Source: UBA1181 sp045639525
Lineage (GTDB): Bacteria > Bacteroidota > Bacteroidia > Bacteroidales > Paludibacteraceae
Assembly: GCA_045639525.1 (NCBI GenBank)
Contig: JAZUDI010000026.1
Coordinates: 15,580 to 79,579 of the forward strand
Reading direction: 5' to 3'
Length of the DNA: 64,000 nt
Each line of letters starts with the position of its first letter. Position 1 is the stretch's first letter. Positions 16,036-25,019 of the stretch are shown here, one piece after another. Below the pieces are notes generated by a model. It was not told the origin of the DNA. It was given only the letters and a program-made list of their open reading frames with translations, and did not search any database. The position numbers and the translations under genes are program-made.

Positions 16036-18750
16036 ATGAGTAAGAAGCTTTACATATTTTTGTTGATGTTGATTGGATGCGTGTCATCCCATTTGTACGC
16101 TCAGGAAGTCTGGAAAACCGTTTATTACAATGATTTTGGTGGAAACAGCAAGTCTGATCCGTGGGCTGGCCCCGCTATCAGTGAGGTTCCGAGCAGCATT
16201 TACTATGTGGATGCGGCACAAGATAGAATGTACGGAAACGACTATACGGTGGTAAAACACTATGATAACAACTCCGATTGGTACATCGGTGGCGACCACA
16301 CCAACCCGTCGGACCGTGAGCAAGGTTACTTTGTTGTCATCAATCCGGATGGTGCCAAGAGTGATGTGACCGCATTCGTGACTCCTTTGAAGGGTTTGTG
16401 TAGGGGCGTTACCTTCCGATTCTCCGCATGGGTGGCGAATATGATGTTGCCTAACAAATCTGGTTCATCCATGATTCCTTATGTTGGAGTAGGTGTATAT
16501 GAGTCTGACCAACCCGTATCTTTGGTCTCTCCAAACGCTTACAAGGTGGAGAAGATCCCATGTGCCGAGCAAGATATCAACAGCCCAAGTTTGGCATGGC
16601 AAGAGGTGGAGATCGAGTTTACCATGAACGGAAACAACGAGGAGGCTTACTTTATCGTCGTTATGCACCAACCTGAATCTAACGGTTGGGACTTTGCGAT
16701 CGACGATATCCGAATTGAGGTGAAACAACCGGAGGTGACTATCAGCCACGATGATATCTATTATGAGGATCCGTTGACTTTGACCGCTTCGTTCGATAAC
16801 AATGGTTTCTTCTCTGATATGAACAGTACTCAATATACTTGGGAGTACAGCGCGAATGGAAATGACTACGAGACAATTAAGACGGAGAATTATAGCAACG
16901 ACAAGAACTTCTCTTATACGATCCCATCATTTGACAGAACTAAGAACAATGGTTACTATCGTGTGACGATTGGAGAGAGGGGAAATATGGATTCGGAGGT
17001 CTGCTCTTTGACTAAGGTGATCCAAATCGATGAGGACAAGGATAAGGTAAAGGTTTCCTTGTGTGCGGGTGAGTCCAAGACCATGAAGGATGGTACCGTG
17101 ATCAATGCTTCCCAATACAAGACCGGTGATGTGAAGGTGAGCGCCGACGGTAAGATCACTTATTACATCACAGTGAAGGAGCCTAAGACCATTAAGATGA
17201 ATGACGAGTACATCTGTATCGGTACCGAATACAATGGTATGTGCGCCGACTACAAAGGTAAGGTGTTCGACGATGAGGAGAATATCAGCGTGGAGATTGA
17301 ATACAAGGACGAGGATGGCTGTTTGGATTCTGTTCAAACGTGGACGATTCGTGTCTCTGGTCCTTCTGTCGTAAAGCGTGACGACAAGGTCATCTGCCAA
17401 AATGGAGAGGCGTATGGTAAGACTTATGAGAAGGCCGGTGTTTTTGATGAGTCTGTGACAAATCCTGAAAACTCCTGCATCGAGTATATTTATCAAGTAA
17501 CGGTTAATCCTGTTTACGACAGAACCGAGGTGAAGTATTTGTGCCAAGGTGAGAAGTTCAATGGAAAAACCTATAATGAGATCGGAGGCCCATTTATGGA
17601 TGCGGTTACTTACAAGACTAAAAATTGTGGTTGCGATAGTACGGTGGGATACACCATCTATGTGACTGGTAAGACATATACCGACCTTGAGGATGTAACC
17701 TTGTGTTATGGTGAATCCTATTCATTCGCGAATGAGTCCTATTCTACGCCAGGCATCTATAATTTGGAGGATGTCTATACCAACACCTCTACAGGATGCG
17801 ACAGTATCGTCCGCTTGAAGTTGACGATCTTGGATAAGATTGAGAACAAGGATAATCCAATCGATACTTTGATCTGTTACGATTCAAAATTGTTTGGTGT
17901 CGTTTATCCAGATCCAACCACTTCGCCAATTTTGGTACGTGACCCTCAAACTTATGTTTCGGCCGCTGGTTGTGATAGTATTGTATGGTACAACTTGACT
18001 GTATTGAAGATCCAATTGAAGTTGGAGGTTAAGTCCGATAGAAATACCGTATGTCGCGGTGAGGAGGTCGAGATTTACATCAAGGAGTTGAAGCCAAGTA
18101 ACGTTCCTTACCAATGGTTCCCTAACTTGGGTGGGTCCAACTCATCAAAGAAGAACTTTACGCCTACAGGTGATATGGATTGCGTCGTAAAGGCTGAGCG
18201 TGTGATCGACGCCACTTCGACTTGCGTCACAACTGATACCATCCACGTTTATGTGAAGGAGTCTCCAGTGTTGGAGATCGAATCGGTTGACCAAAGGGAG
18301 AATCTTGTCATCTACTCGGTAACGGGTGGTTCTGAACCATATAAGTTCTCTTTGGATAAGAAGGATCTTGGCTCTGACAACTCTGGTGAGATCAGAGAGT
18401 CTCCAATCGGAGCCCACAAGTTGGTAGTAACTGACGTGAATGAGTGTTCTGACGCTGGCTTCTACGAGATTTCTCCAATCCCAGTCACTCCGATGGAGTA
18501 CTTCACGCCTAACAATGACGGTGAGAACGATACATGGTATATCGAGAATGCGGATGTTTATCCAAATTGCAAGGTCACTGTTTACGATCGTCTCGGACGT
18601 GTTGTTTATCAATCGCAAGGATATGATAATGCCGCTGGATGGGATGGTACTTATAACGGAAACCCATTGCCGTCAACTGATTACTGGTATGTGATTAACC
18701 TTCCTGAGTCTGATACTCAATTGTTAGGTCACTTCACACTGATTCGATAA
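16036..18750 (+). CDS. Large secreted T9SS type B protein with Cys-containing repeats
   Basis: A 904-residue surface or secreted protein. A signal peptide (KKLYIFLLMLIGCVSSHLYA) is followed by a jelly-roll-like domain (about 25-230, ending WDFAIDDIRIEV), an Ig/PKD-like domain (about 232-330), then about five repeats of 60-100 residues. Each repeat has a starting LC.GE or IC.G motif and a GCDS-V motif near its end. The C-terminus, VTPMEYFTPNNDGENDTWYI through LLGHFTLIR, is the gliding-motility-associated (type B) T9SS sorting domain. It should be exported by T9SS; function is unknown, perhaps adhesion or matrix. The next gene follows after 35 bases. Confidence 0.85.
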   Translation: MSKKLYIFLLMLIGCVSSHLYAQEVWKTVYYNDFGGNSKSDPWAGPAISEVPSSIYYVDAAQDRMYGNDYTVVKHYDNNSDWYIGGDHTNPSDREQGYFVVINPDGAKSDVTAFVTPLKGLCRGVTFRFSAWVANMMLPNKSGSSMIPYVGVGVYESDQPVSLVSPNAYKVEKIPCAEQDINSPSLAWQEVEIEFTMNGNNEEAYFIVVMHQPESNGWDFAIDDIRIEVKQPEVTISHDDIYYEDPLTLTASFDNNGFFSDMNSTQYTWEYSANGNDYETIKTENYSNDKNFSYTIPSFDRTKNNGYYRVTIGERGNMDSEVCSLTKVIQIDEDKDKVKVSLCAGESKTMKDGTVINASQYKTGDVKVSADGKITYYITVKEPKTIKMNDEYICIGTEYNGMCADYKGKVFDDEENISVEIEYKDEDGCLDSVQTWTIRVSGPSVVKRDDKVICQNGEAYGKTYEKAGVFDESVTNPENSCIEYIYQVTVNPVYDRTEVKYLCQGEKFNGKTYNEIGGPFMDAVTYKTKNCGCDSTVGYTIYVTGKTYTDLEDVTLCYGESYSFANESYSTPGIYNLEDVYTNTSTGCDSIVRLKLTILDKIENKDNPIDTLICYDSKLFGVVYPDPTTSPILVRDPQTYVSAAGCDSIVWYNLTVLKIQLKLEVKSDRNTVCRGEEVEIYIKELKPSNVPYQWFPNLGGSNSSKKNFTPTGDMDCVVKAERVIDATSTCVTTDTIHVYVKESPVLEIESVDQRENLVIYSVTGGSEPYKFSLDKKDLGSDNSGEIRESPIGAHKLVVTDVNECSDAGFYEISPIPVTPMEYFTPNNDGENDTWYIENADVYPNCKVTVYDRLGRVVYQSQGYDNAAGWDGTYNGNPLPSTDYWYVINLPESDTQLLGHFTLIR

Positions 18751-18785
18751 AAGAGAATACTATTAACTTATCAATATATTTTGTT

Positions 18786-19235
18786 ATGTCACAGTTGTCA
18801 GATTTTATTTTGAAGCAAGCTCAATCGGCTGCTTCAGGAAGTAATTTGGATAAGAGCGTGTTGAATGGTTTGTCTGACTCTATTTTGAATAGTATGAAAC
18901 AAACCGCGTTGAAGCAAGGCGGAATCGAGCAGTTGACCGCATTGTTCACTGGTAAGTCTTCTGCGGAAAGCAGTCCAATCACAGCTTTGGCTTCTCAGAT
19001 ATTCTCTTCTAAAGTTGCTCCTAAGTTGGGATTGTCTTCTTCGGCCTCTTCGGCAGCTTCTAAACTTTTGCCTACTATTTTGGGCGCATTGGTTACCGCT
19101 ATTGTGAACAAAAAGGCTTCCGGTTTGGATTTGACCTCTATCTTATCCGCATTGGGAGCGGGAAATAATAATTCTTCGCTTGGCAAGTTGGGTTCAGTTG
19201 TCGGTGTTCTAGGCAAATTGTTTGGAAAGAAATAA
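18786..19235 (+). CDS. Small Ala/Ser-rich protein of unknown function (DUF937-like)
   Basis: A 149-residue protein without a signal peptide. It is rich in Ser, Ala, Leu and Lys, with predicted amphipathic helices and short Gly-containing turns (LPTILGALVTAIVNKKASG, then LGKLGSVVGVLGKLFGKK at the end). The pattern recalls DUF937/YidB-like proteins, but I cannot assign it firmly. It lies 35 bases after the T9SS type B gene and is followed by a strong terminator, so the two probably form an operon. Confidence 0.75.
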   Translation: MSQLSDFILKQAQSAASGSNLDKSVLNGLSDSILNSMKQTALKQGGIEQLTALFTGKSSAESSPITALASQIFSSKVAPKLGLSSSASSAASKLLPTILGALVTAIVNKKASGLDLTSILSALGAGNNNSSLGKLGSVVGVLGKLFGKK

Positions 19236-19255
19236 TTAAATAACAATCTTATTTG

Positions 19256-19291
19256 AAGTCCCGGGATGGTCTCATCCTGGGACTTTTTTTC
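19256..19291 (+). terminator. Strong terminator after the DUF937-like gene
   Basis: A stem of about 13 bases: AAGTCCCGGGATG at 19256-19268 with CATCCTGGGACTT at 19273-19285 (one G-T pair), a GTCT loop, then a T-run. Confidence 0.88.
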
Positions 19292-19369
19292 TTTTATAGG
19301 TTGCTATGCATCTATTCGGCATAGGGATGTCTTCTTTTTGTGGCATGGTATTTTTAATGAAGTAATCAT

Positions 19370-20347
19370 ATGACACAACCCACAGAAGATCATGCGCAGG
19401 TGGCGGCTGAATCGCTATTAAGAGACTATTATGGACCCCAATGGCGCAGTTTTGTTCATGAGAGGATGGTGACTCCTCCGTATGAATTGTCAGAGGATGT
19501 GGACGAATCGATTGATTCGCTCCTGGAGATGTATAGGAATAAGAAGAGCCGAAAAGTTGCCTATGCTTCGCGAAAACTTAAAAAGATGTTTTCGCATCTG
19601 CCTCCATTTGACCAACGTAAGGTCGGTATCGCCCTGTTGGAAGGCAACTGTACCGATTCGACTTATATATGCCTGCGTTTGATTGACTATAAAAAGAGTC
19701 TCTACACCCCTTGGAAGATCAATTGGCATCCTGCCTATGCGAAGGCGGTCGAGTTGGCGTGGACTCGCTATCATGAATTCCATTGTGGCCGTCTCATGAT
19801 TCAGCATCTGGACGAAAAGGTGGTTCGAAGTTACTGGGATGAGTTGTCTGGTGATGAATATTATTTGTTGTTGTGCCGTCGTTTTGTCTGTGCGCCCTGG
19901 TTCCAATTGGATGTGGAACGTCTGAAGCGTGTGGCTGATATCAATGAGTATCTTTTCGTTATGTCCCGCACCGCCCAAGGTGTCTCATCTGAAGAGGCGC
20001 GGGAGTTGCTCTATCGTTGGATGGCGGTCTTCTCTTTTCGGGATTATCCCGTCAACATTGGTCTCTATTCGTTTTGGTCGCGTGTCCCTGACGATCTCTT
20101 TGTGGGACGAGTTGGGGATGGTAGCTATCTTATCTATCCTTCGCATCCCTTTGTCACGCCTCGTTTGAGTTGCCCGATGTGGGCGGCCGATGGTTATTGG
20201 GAACCATTACCCTCCTTGGAGAGTCAAGATGAATCAGATGAGGATCCTTCGTCAAATCGTGAGTGTTACGAGAAAATGGTGGAGCGGAATCCTCTCGTCA
20301 AAGATTTGTTCGAGGCGTTGGAATGCACGCCATTGGAGGATGATTAG
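19370..20347 (+). CDS. Hypothetical protein, 325 residues
   Basis: A soluble protein without signal peptide or membrane segments, rich in Trp, Tyr, Arg and acidic residues. The middle resembles alpha-helical repeat proteins (RKVAYASRKLKKMFSHLPPFDQRKVGIALLEG; AYAKAVELAWTRYHEFHCGRLMIQHLDEK). The C-terminal 50 residues are acidic. I do not recognise the family. Codon use matches the neighbours and no frameshift is seen. It stands alone between a terminator on the left and a convergent operon on the right; the gap on the right (20348-20399) holds no clear terminator. Confidence 0.72.
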   Translation: MTQPTEDHAQVAAESLLRDYYGPQWRSFVHERMVTPPYELSEDVDESIDSLLEMYRNKKSRKVAYASRKLKKMFSHLPPFDQRKVGIALLEGNCTDSTYICLRLIDYKKSLYTPWKINWHPAYAKAVELAWTRYHEFHCGRLMIQHLDEKVVRSYWDELSGDEYYLLLCRRFVCAPWFQLDVERLKRVADINEYLFVMSRTAQGVSSEEARELLYRWMAVFSFRDYPVNIGLYSFWSRVPDDLFVGRVGDGSYLIYPSHPFVTPRLSCPMWAADGYWEPLPSLESQDESDEDPSSNRECYEKMVERNPLVKDLFEALECTPLEDD

Positions 20348-20399
20348 TGGTGAACTCACGTTATTTCTACTGGAACCTATGCCTTGATATCTTTCTCTT

Positions 20400-21536
20400 C
20401 TAAAAGTTGGCATATTGTTTTTCTCTGTTCCCTGTAATGGCGATGCCTTCCATTTCAATCAACCAACCGGGACGGCAGACAGGCGCAAGTACGATTAGCT
20501 TTGGCGTGTCGGGGAACCTTTTCTCGAACATTTCGTGCACTGTTTGGTAATCAGCAATGTCGCGTAAATAGATGAACATGTGGGCCATATCATTTAGAGA
20601 AGAACCCGCTTCCGACAAAAGAGCCTCGCAGTTTTCCCACATCCGTAATGTCTGTTTTTTGATATCCCCAATATGAAGGATGTTTCCTTTATTGTCTATG
20701 CTGGCGGTACCTGATAGAAAGATGTGTTTTCGGTCTCCATAGTGGACTGCTGTGGCGCGTTCGAACGTGACGCCATACTCATAGGTTGGGTTTAGGTGGC
20801 TGAGCGCGTGTAGGTATTGGATCTGTTCCGCTTTCAGGCCTTTGACGAGATAACTGTCCAACCGGATAAGTGAGGCGGGCGAGGCGCTTCTCCCTTCAAT
20901 ACCTGTGCTGGCGATGTAGTGGGTGTGGTTGGTTAATCCGAAGGTGTCAAACAATTCTTTTCTGGCGACGACCATGCCTTGGTAGTTGACGTCGATGTTT
21001 TGGACATAAAACCAAGTCCGGATACAGTTGTCCGCCAGACTCATACCCAATCTCTTCGCTTTTGCGTTCTCCTCTTCCAATAGCGTATATGTTTGTTCAT
21101 AGGCATTCCCTTTTTTCTGGTTGGTAGCGCTCCAAGTATGGTGGTAACCATTGTGCGAAAATAGGCCGGACGCTTCTTGCGACGAGAACTCCATGTTGGT
21201 GGCGAAGTAGCACCATGCGGCGATCTTAGAACCGTCTAAAGGTGGCTGCTGTATGATGGAGACGGTTGCCTTCAAAGATCTTTCGTTGATTGAATTGTGG
21301 AGTGTGGTGGACTGGTTGCTTGCGTCGCTGACGAAAAACCGTATAAATAGACATTGGCCGTATCTGCCATCGTTTATTGTGTCGAATGCGAGGAATATGT
21401 TGTCGTTCTGCTCTTGAAAAGTTTCTGACGGTTCGCACTGGAGAATGATGTGATGTTCTGTCGATGCGTTTCCCGAGCTCTGCGTCGCTTCGAAGGAGAA
21501 TGTCGTGACATTGGTGTTTTTGATGTTGTATTTCAT
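20400..21536 (-). CDS. Chorismatase/RidA-like (FkbO/Hyg5/XanB2-type) protein
   Basis: About 378 residues, with the two-domain layout of chorismatases of the FkbO/Hyg5/XanB2 group (often annotated as RidA-family or pteridine-dependent deoxygenase-like). The C-terminal half carries RidA-type blocks: FLSGTASIDNKGN, HIGDIKKQTLRMWENCEALL, and CRPGWLIEMEGIAI with the conserved Glu. Chorismatases turn chorismate into hydroxybenzoates or dihydroxycyclohexadiene acids, possible precursors of pigments, quinones or chelators. The ATG at 21536 is 11 bases after the preceding stop; an ATG at 21572 would overlap that gene by 25 bases. It is the last gene of the imelysin operon, an unusual place for such an enzyme. 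The family call is moderate and the reaction is unproven. Confidence 0.7.
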   Translation of the reverse strand: MKYNIKNTNVTTFSFEATQSSGNASTEHHIILQCEPSETFQEQNDNIFLAFDTINDGRYGQCLFIRFFVSDASNQSTTLHNSINERSLKATVSIIQQPPLDGSKIAAWCYFATNMEFSSQEASGLFSHNGYHHTWSATNQKKGNAYEQTYTLLEEENAKAKRLGMSLADNCIRTWFYVQNIDVNYQGMVVARKELFDTFGLTNHTHYIASTGIEGRSASPASLIRLDSYLVKGLKAEQIQYLHALSHLNPTYEYGVTFERATAVHYGDRKHIFLSGTASIDNKGNILHIGDIKKQTLRMWENCEALLSEAGSSLNDMAHMFIYLRDIADYQTVHEMFEKRFPDTPKLIVLAPVCRPGWLIEMEGIAITGNREKQYANF

Positions 21537-21547
21537 AAATCTATCGG

Positions 21548-22264
21548 TTACTTTTCCAAGTTGTTTATCCATAATCTTAATAAATTGATGTCCTCTGTTT
21601 CACTGTTGAAACTGACGTTTTTGTGGTCGTAGTGTACCAGGTCTGTCTTGCCCTCTAAGACGTGGAGTATAAAGCTCTCCTCCGACAAACTAGGATGGAC
21701 GATTTTGTACTGGCTGTCCCTTTTTGATGCGATATCCACAATGGCGTCGTAGCTTTCCTCTTCGGTGAGGAAGAGTCCGCAAGCGGCTTTTTCGCTCGCA
21801 CCATGGCAATTGATACAGTTGGAGAAGACCTGGTGCTGGATTCTGTCATAATTCAACAAATCGATGTGGATGCTTCCTAAATCTATGATATTGTTTTCCC
21901 TCTCCTTCTTAGTGATCGAATGGGTGAAAAAACTGGTCACTTTCTTCCGACTCTTATTCAACAATGCGATGGCGATATCTTCAGTACCCTCTGGAATGGC
22001 TTCCATGGTCAAAAGTGTCGAATCTCCTACAGCGGGTTTGCTCAACCCTTTTGACATGAGAGGATAGTCGTTGCCTCCAAATGCCGCGATGACGATTGAA
22101 TATTCGTGTGGCCATGCGCTGGTGTTGTTGAATGTTACGAGGCCGCTGCATCTGAGTCCGCCAGCTTCAGCGTCCGTCTGCTCTATAATGTCGCCACTGT
22201 CACATCCGGACGATAGCAAAGTTGCGGTAAGGGTGGCGAAAATGATAAGCGCTCTTTTCTTCAT
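21548..22264 (-). CDS. Mono-heme cytochrome c-like lipoprotein
   Basis: A 238-residue lipoprotein: the signal peptide ends in LLSSGC, so the lipidated Cys is near residue 21. The C-terminal third contains one heme c site, CINCH (near residue 150), followed by GLFLTEEESYDAIV and VHPSLSEESFILHVLEG, a pattern like the Planctomycete-type cytochrome c domain. The middle is an unassigned beta-rich region. It is probably an envelope electron carrier or partner of the di-heme protein two genes upstream. The CcsBA protein at 27901-30108 could attach its heme. Confidence 0.8.
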   Translation of the reverse strand: MKKRALIIFATLTATLLSSGCDSGDIIEQTDAEAGGLRCSGLVTFNNTSAWPHEYSIVIAAFGGNDYPLMSKGLSKPAVGDSTLLTMEAIPEGTEDIAIALLNKSRKKVTSFFTHSITKKERENNIIDLGSIHIDLLNYDRIQHQVFSNCINCHGASEKAACGLFLTEEESYDAIVDIASKRDSQYKIVHPSLSEESFILHVLEGKTDLVHYDHKNVSFNSETEDINLLRLWINNLEK

Positions 22265-22309
22265 GTGGTTTCTTTTATTTGTCTGTGTGAATAAAACCGT
22301 GGAGACTCT

Positions 22310-23542
22310 TTAGAATGTATATTGAAGAAGGACCATTCCGGTGTGGGTAGCTAATCCTGTGTCGTCATTATCCCTGTCGAGTTGGGTGGAGTGGCCATAT
22401 CTGCCTAAATATTGATACATTAATTGCATTTTTAGGTTGCACCTGACGAAGTAGTAGTTGAGGGAAAGTGAGGGAGAATTGAGCCATCCCTCTCTGTCTA
22501 AGCCATTCCTGTCAAGAAGGTCGTAGCGAACTGCTGTCTGTAATTTCTTGGTAAGGAAAAATCCAGCCTGAATGTAACCGCCCATCATCTGGAAATCGTT
22601 CTCTTGTTGCATCCTACGGGTCCAGTTCATTCGTAAATAGTAAAACTCTCCGGATAGATAAAATCGACGGTAAAGCCAAGCGAATTCTAATCCGCAACGG
22701 AGATCGTTCGAACTTTCGTCCTCTGCTTCTATGTTGTAGTTGGTGGATAATCCCACAAGTATTTTTTTGTTCTCCAGATCGGTTGGTATTCCTTGGTGAG
22801 TTGGCATGGTTCCCATGGGCATGAATGCTATTCGTCCCGCATAGAGTAGGGAGGGTATGCCTTTGTGGTCGTCGCTGGTCGTCTTGTTAGCGGTCAACCC
22901 ACCTCCGGATCCGTTGAATAGACCTACTTGGTATTGGAATTTCTCTTTTATGTTTCCGTGTAGTTGGACACCTAAATCAAAACCCAATCCCATTGTGGGG
23001 TTGGCTGCATTGAGGCTCATGTTCACATTGGCTGTCGTTGTGACGGATAGGGGCAGGTTGGGAAACATCGTCTCGCCCAAAGTGGATAGGTAACCGAGGC
23101 AGAATGGTACTTTGAATTTTCCGGCGCGTATTCTGATGGCCTCTTTTAGATTGATGTCAAACCAGGCCTGCTGCAAAAGATTTTCCCCGCTTTTTGCCGC
23201 ATTTAACGCAACGTTAAACGTGATGAGTTTGAATGCTTTTCCTGAAAATCCGATAATCGTGTTGGGGATGGCGAATCCGATGTTCGCCACTTTGTCTTGA
23301 TCCGCTAAATTTATACCCTCGTCATCGTACCAATTAAAATTGGCTGTTGTTTGGACAAGAAGGTAGGGTTTAAAGGCAAAGTCGCCCGCTTTGGTCTCTA
23401 TGGAGAGACCTTTCTTCTCATCCAGACGGACGACGTCACTCTCTATGTATTTGTCCGATATCTCTTTGTACTCTATGGTGGCGGCGCCAGCAAGATGAGG
23501 GAGGAGTATGGCTATTGTGAATAGTAGTTGTTTGGTGTTCAT
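22310..23542 (-). CDS. Outer membrane porin, O/P-like
   Basis: A 410-residue beta-barrel protein with a signal peptide (KQLLFTIAILLPHLAGA). Its strands alternate throughout, and it ends in TGMVLLQYTF with the aromatic C-terminal residue typical of outer membrane barrels. The pattern (FAFKPYLLVQTTANFNWYDDEG; IRIRAGKFKVPF) resembles the phosphate-selective porin O/P family, but phosphate need not be the substrate. It is the fourth gene of the imelysin operon, so iron or another redox-linked solute is more likely. Confidence 0.8.
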   Translation of the reverse strand: MNTKQLLFTIAILLPHLAGAATIEYKEISDKYIESDVVRLDEKKGLSIETKAGDFAFKPYLLVQTTANFNWYDDEGINLADQDKVANIGFAIPNTIIGFSGKAFKLITFNVALNAAKSGENLLQQAWFDINLKEAIRIRAGKFKVPFCLGYLSTLGETMFPNLPLSVTTTANVNMSLNAANPTMGLGFDLGVQLHGNIKEKFQYQVGLFNGSGGGLTANKTTSDDHKGIPSLLYAGRIAFMPMGTMPTHQGIPTDLENKKILVGLSTNYNIEAEDESSNDLRCGLEFAWLYRRFYLSGEFYYLRMNWTRRMQQENDFQMMGGYIQAGFFLTKKLQTAVRYDLLDRNGLDREGWLNSPSLSLNYYFVRCNLKMQLMYQYLGRYGHSTQLDRDNDDTGLATHTGMVLLQYTF

Positions 23543-23561
23543 AATGAAAGGAGTTTATATG

Positions 23562-24956
23562 TTATAGTGTTTCCAAAAAGACGATGAGCGCTTTCCGCTC
23601 GTCTTTGCTCAGTTTTTTGAATAATTCCCTAGAAACGGCACCTTCCCCACCGTGCCATAAGATGGCTTCTTGCAGGTTTCTTGCCCTTCCGTCGTGCAGA
23701 AATTGAGAGTGGCCGTTTACGATTTCCTGAAGTCCGATGCCCCAAAGAGGCGTGGTTCTCCATTCGTTGCCATAGGCTAACCCTGATTTTAAGTGGTCGT
23801 CTAATTCCGGTCCCATATCGTGGATGAGGAAGTCGGAGTAGGGATGAATCGTTTGCCCTCCCAACCAAGGAAGTCTTGTCCCGTTTAACAAGGTGCTTCC
23901 CTCTGCTCTTGTGTGGAGTGTGGGAATGTGGCAAAGGTTGCATTTCGCCTTGTAAAAGGCCTCCTCTCCCTTTTTCACAATGCTGTTGTTGACATACCTT
24001 CTGGCAGGGACACCTAGACATTGCATGTAGAGATCCACATCTTCCATCTCTTCCGTGGATATTTCAAGTCCATGGTATAATTGCGGGTGTTGGCTTTGCC
24101 CTGCACAGACCTCTTCGGGATAGCGTGAGTTGGTGATGCCCATGTCGCTTGAATAGCCTAACTCTACGGTTAAGTCTGCATGCTGGGCTTTGTTCCCTGA
24201 AACGCCGATTTGTCTGATTCCTCTCTCCGTGATGTAGTTCAATCGCCCGCTGATGCCATATTCGGGGTAGTTGCTAAGCGCCTCGATTCGTCGTAATTCA
24301 TTTTGATCTAACGCCATTATCTGTCCCATTCCTACGTGACGAAGAGGGATGCGGACTGAAATATAGAGATCTTCGGGCGCAATGCTATCCGCATACCACT
24401 CTGTGATCGTGTAGTGTGGCCTCTGAAGCGAGTAACTCTCTCCATCCGGGAATTGAAATTTCTCCTCGGTATAGCTTACGTGAAGTTTTCCTTCCGCCTC
24501 CGATCCGTAAATGGTTTGGTCGTGCAACACGCGTCCATAGCTGTTAAAGAACGCACCGTTTTTTCGGGTTATGTAGACCAGCATGGATGAGAACCCGTAG
24601 TTGCCGCTTCCGCCTTGGGAGAAGAGTGAGGATGGCGTCCTTCCCGCATTTTTATGGCAACTTCCGCATGAATAGCCCGCATATACAGGACCTAGTCCAC
24701 TCTCTGTCGTATTGGGGTTGTCGTATAATAGGTCGCCATTGTTGAAACGAGTGGATAGGCTTCCTGTCACCCAAGATGCAGGTGTGTCGTATGCTTTGCT
24801 CGACGACATGAAGATGGTTGAGCGTCCGGCGGAAAGTTCGTTGAAAAGCGCGATTTCTCCATTGGGCTTCAAAATGCTGTCGTCGTCCGTGACCTCCTCT
24901 TGGCATGCGGCAAGGAGAAGCAGTGGGCAAAGAATGAATCGAATATAGTGAGTCAT
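23562..24956 (-). CDS. Di-heme oxidoreductase family lipoprotein (DUF1111-like)
   Basis: About 464 residues from the ATG at 24956 (MTHYIRFILCPLLLLAACQE, lipobox LLAAC). An ATG nine codons earlier lies inside a hairpin and would spoil the signal peptide. Two heme c sites are visible: CGSCH near residue 80 in the SCGSCHKNAGRTPS motif and CNLCH near residue 345. The family (di-heme thiol oxidoreductase, DUF1111) is often encoded next to imelysin genes in iron-linked operons of Gram-negative bacteria. It probably faces the periplasm or surface; the substrate is unknown. Confidence 0.86.
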   Translation of the reverse strand: MTHYIRFILCPLLLLAACQEEVTDDDSILKPNGEIALFNELSAGRSTIFMSSSKAYDTPASWVTGSLSTRFNNGDLLYDNPNTTESGLGPVYAGYSCGSCHKNAGRTPSSLFSQGGSGNYGFSSMLVYITRKNGAFFNSYGRVLHDQTIYGSEAEGKLHVSYTEEKFQFPDGESYSLQRPHYTITEWYADSIAPEDLYISVRIPLRHVGMGQIMALDQNELRRIEALSNYPEYGISGRLNYITERGIRQIGVSGNKAQHADLTVELGYSSDMGITNSRYPEEVCAGQSQHPQLYHGLEISTEEMEDVDLYMQCLGVPARRYVNNSIVKKGEEAFYKAKCNLCHIPTLHTRAEGSTLLNGTRLPWLGGQTIHPYSDFLIHDMGPELDDHLKSGLAYGNEWRTTPLWGIGLQEIVNGHSQFLHDGRARNLQEAILWHGGEGAVSRELFKKLSKDERKALIVFLETL

Positions 24957-24972
24957 ATCTGTAAACGAATTA

Positions 24973-25006
24973 CTATCAGGCACCTGTTTGCCAGGATGCC
25001 TGATAG
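24973..25006 (-). other. Strong intra-operon hairpin between the imelysin and di-heme genes
   Basis: CTATCAGGCA at 24973-24982 pairs with TGCCTGATAG at 24997-25006 (10 bases, perfect). Inside it CCTG and CAGG add 4 more pairs with one bulge. No T-run follows on the minus strand, so it is more likely an mRNA processing or stability element than a terminator. Confidence 0.6.
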
Positions 25007-25019
25007 CAACGGATGTTTT

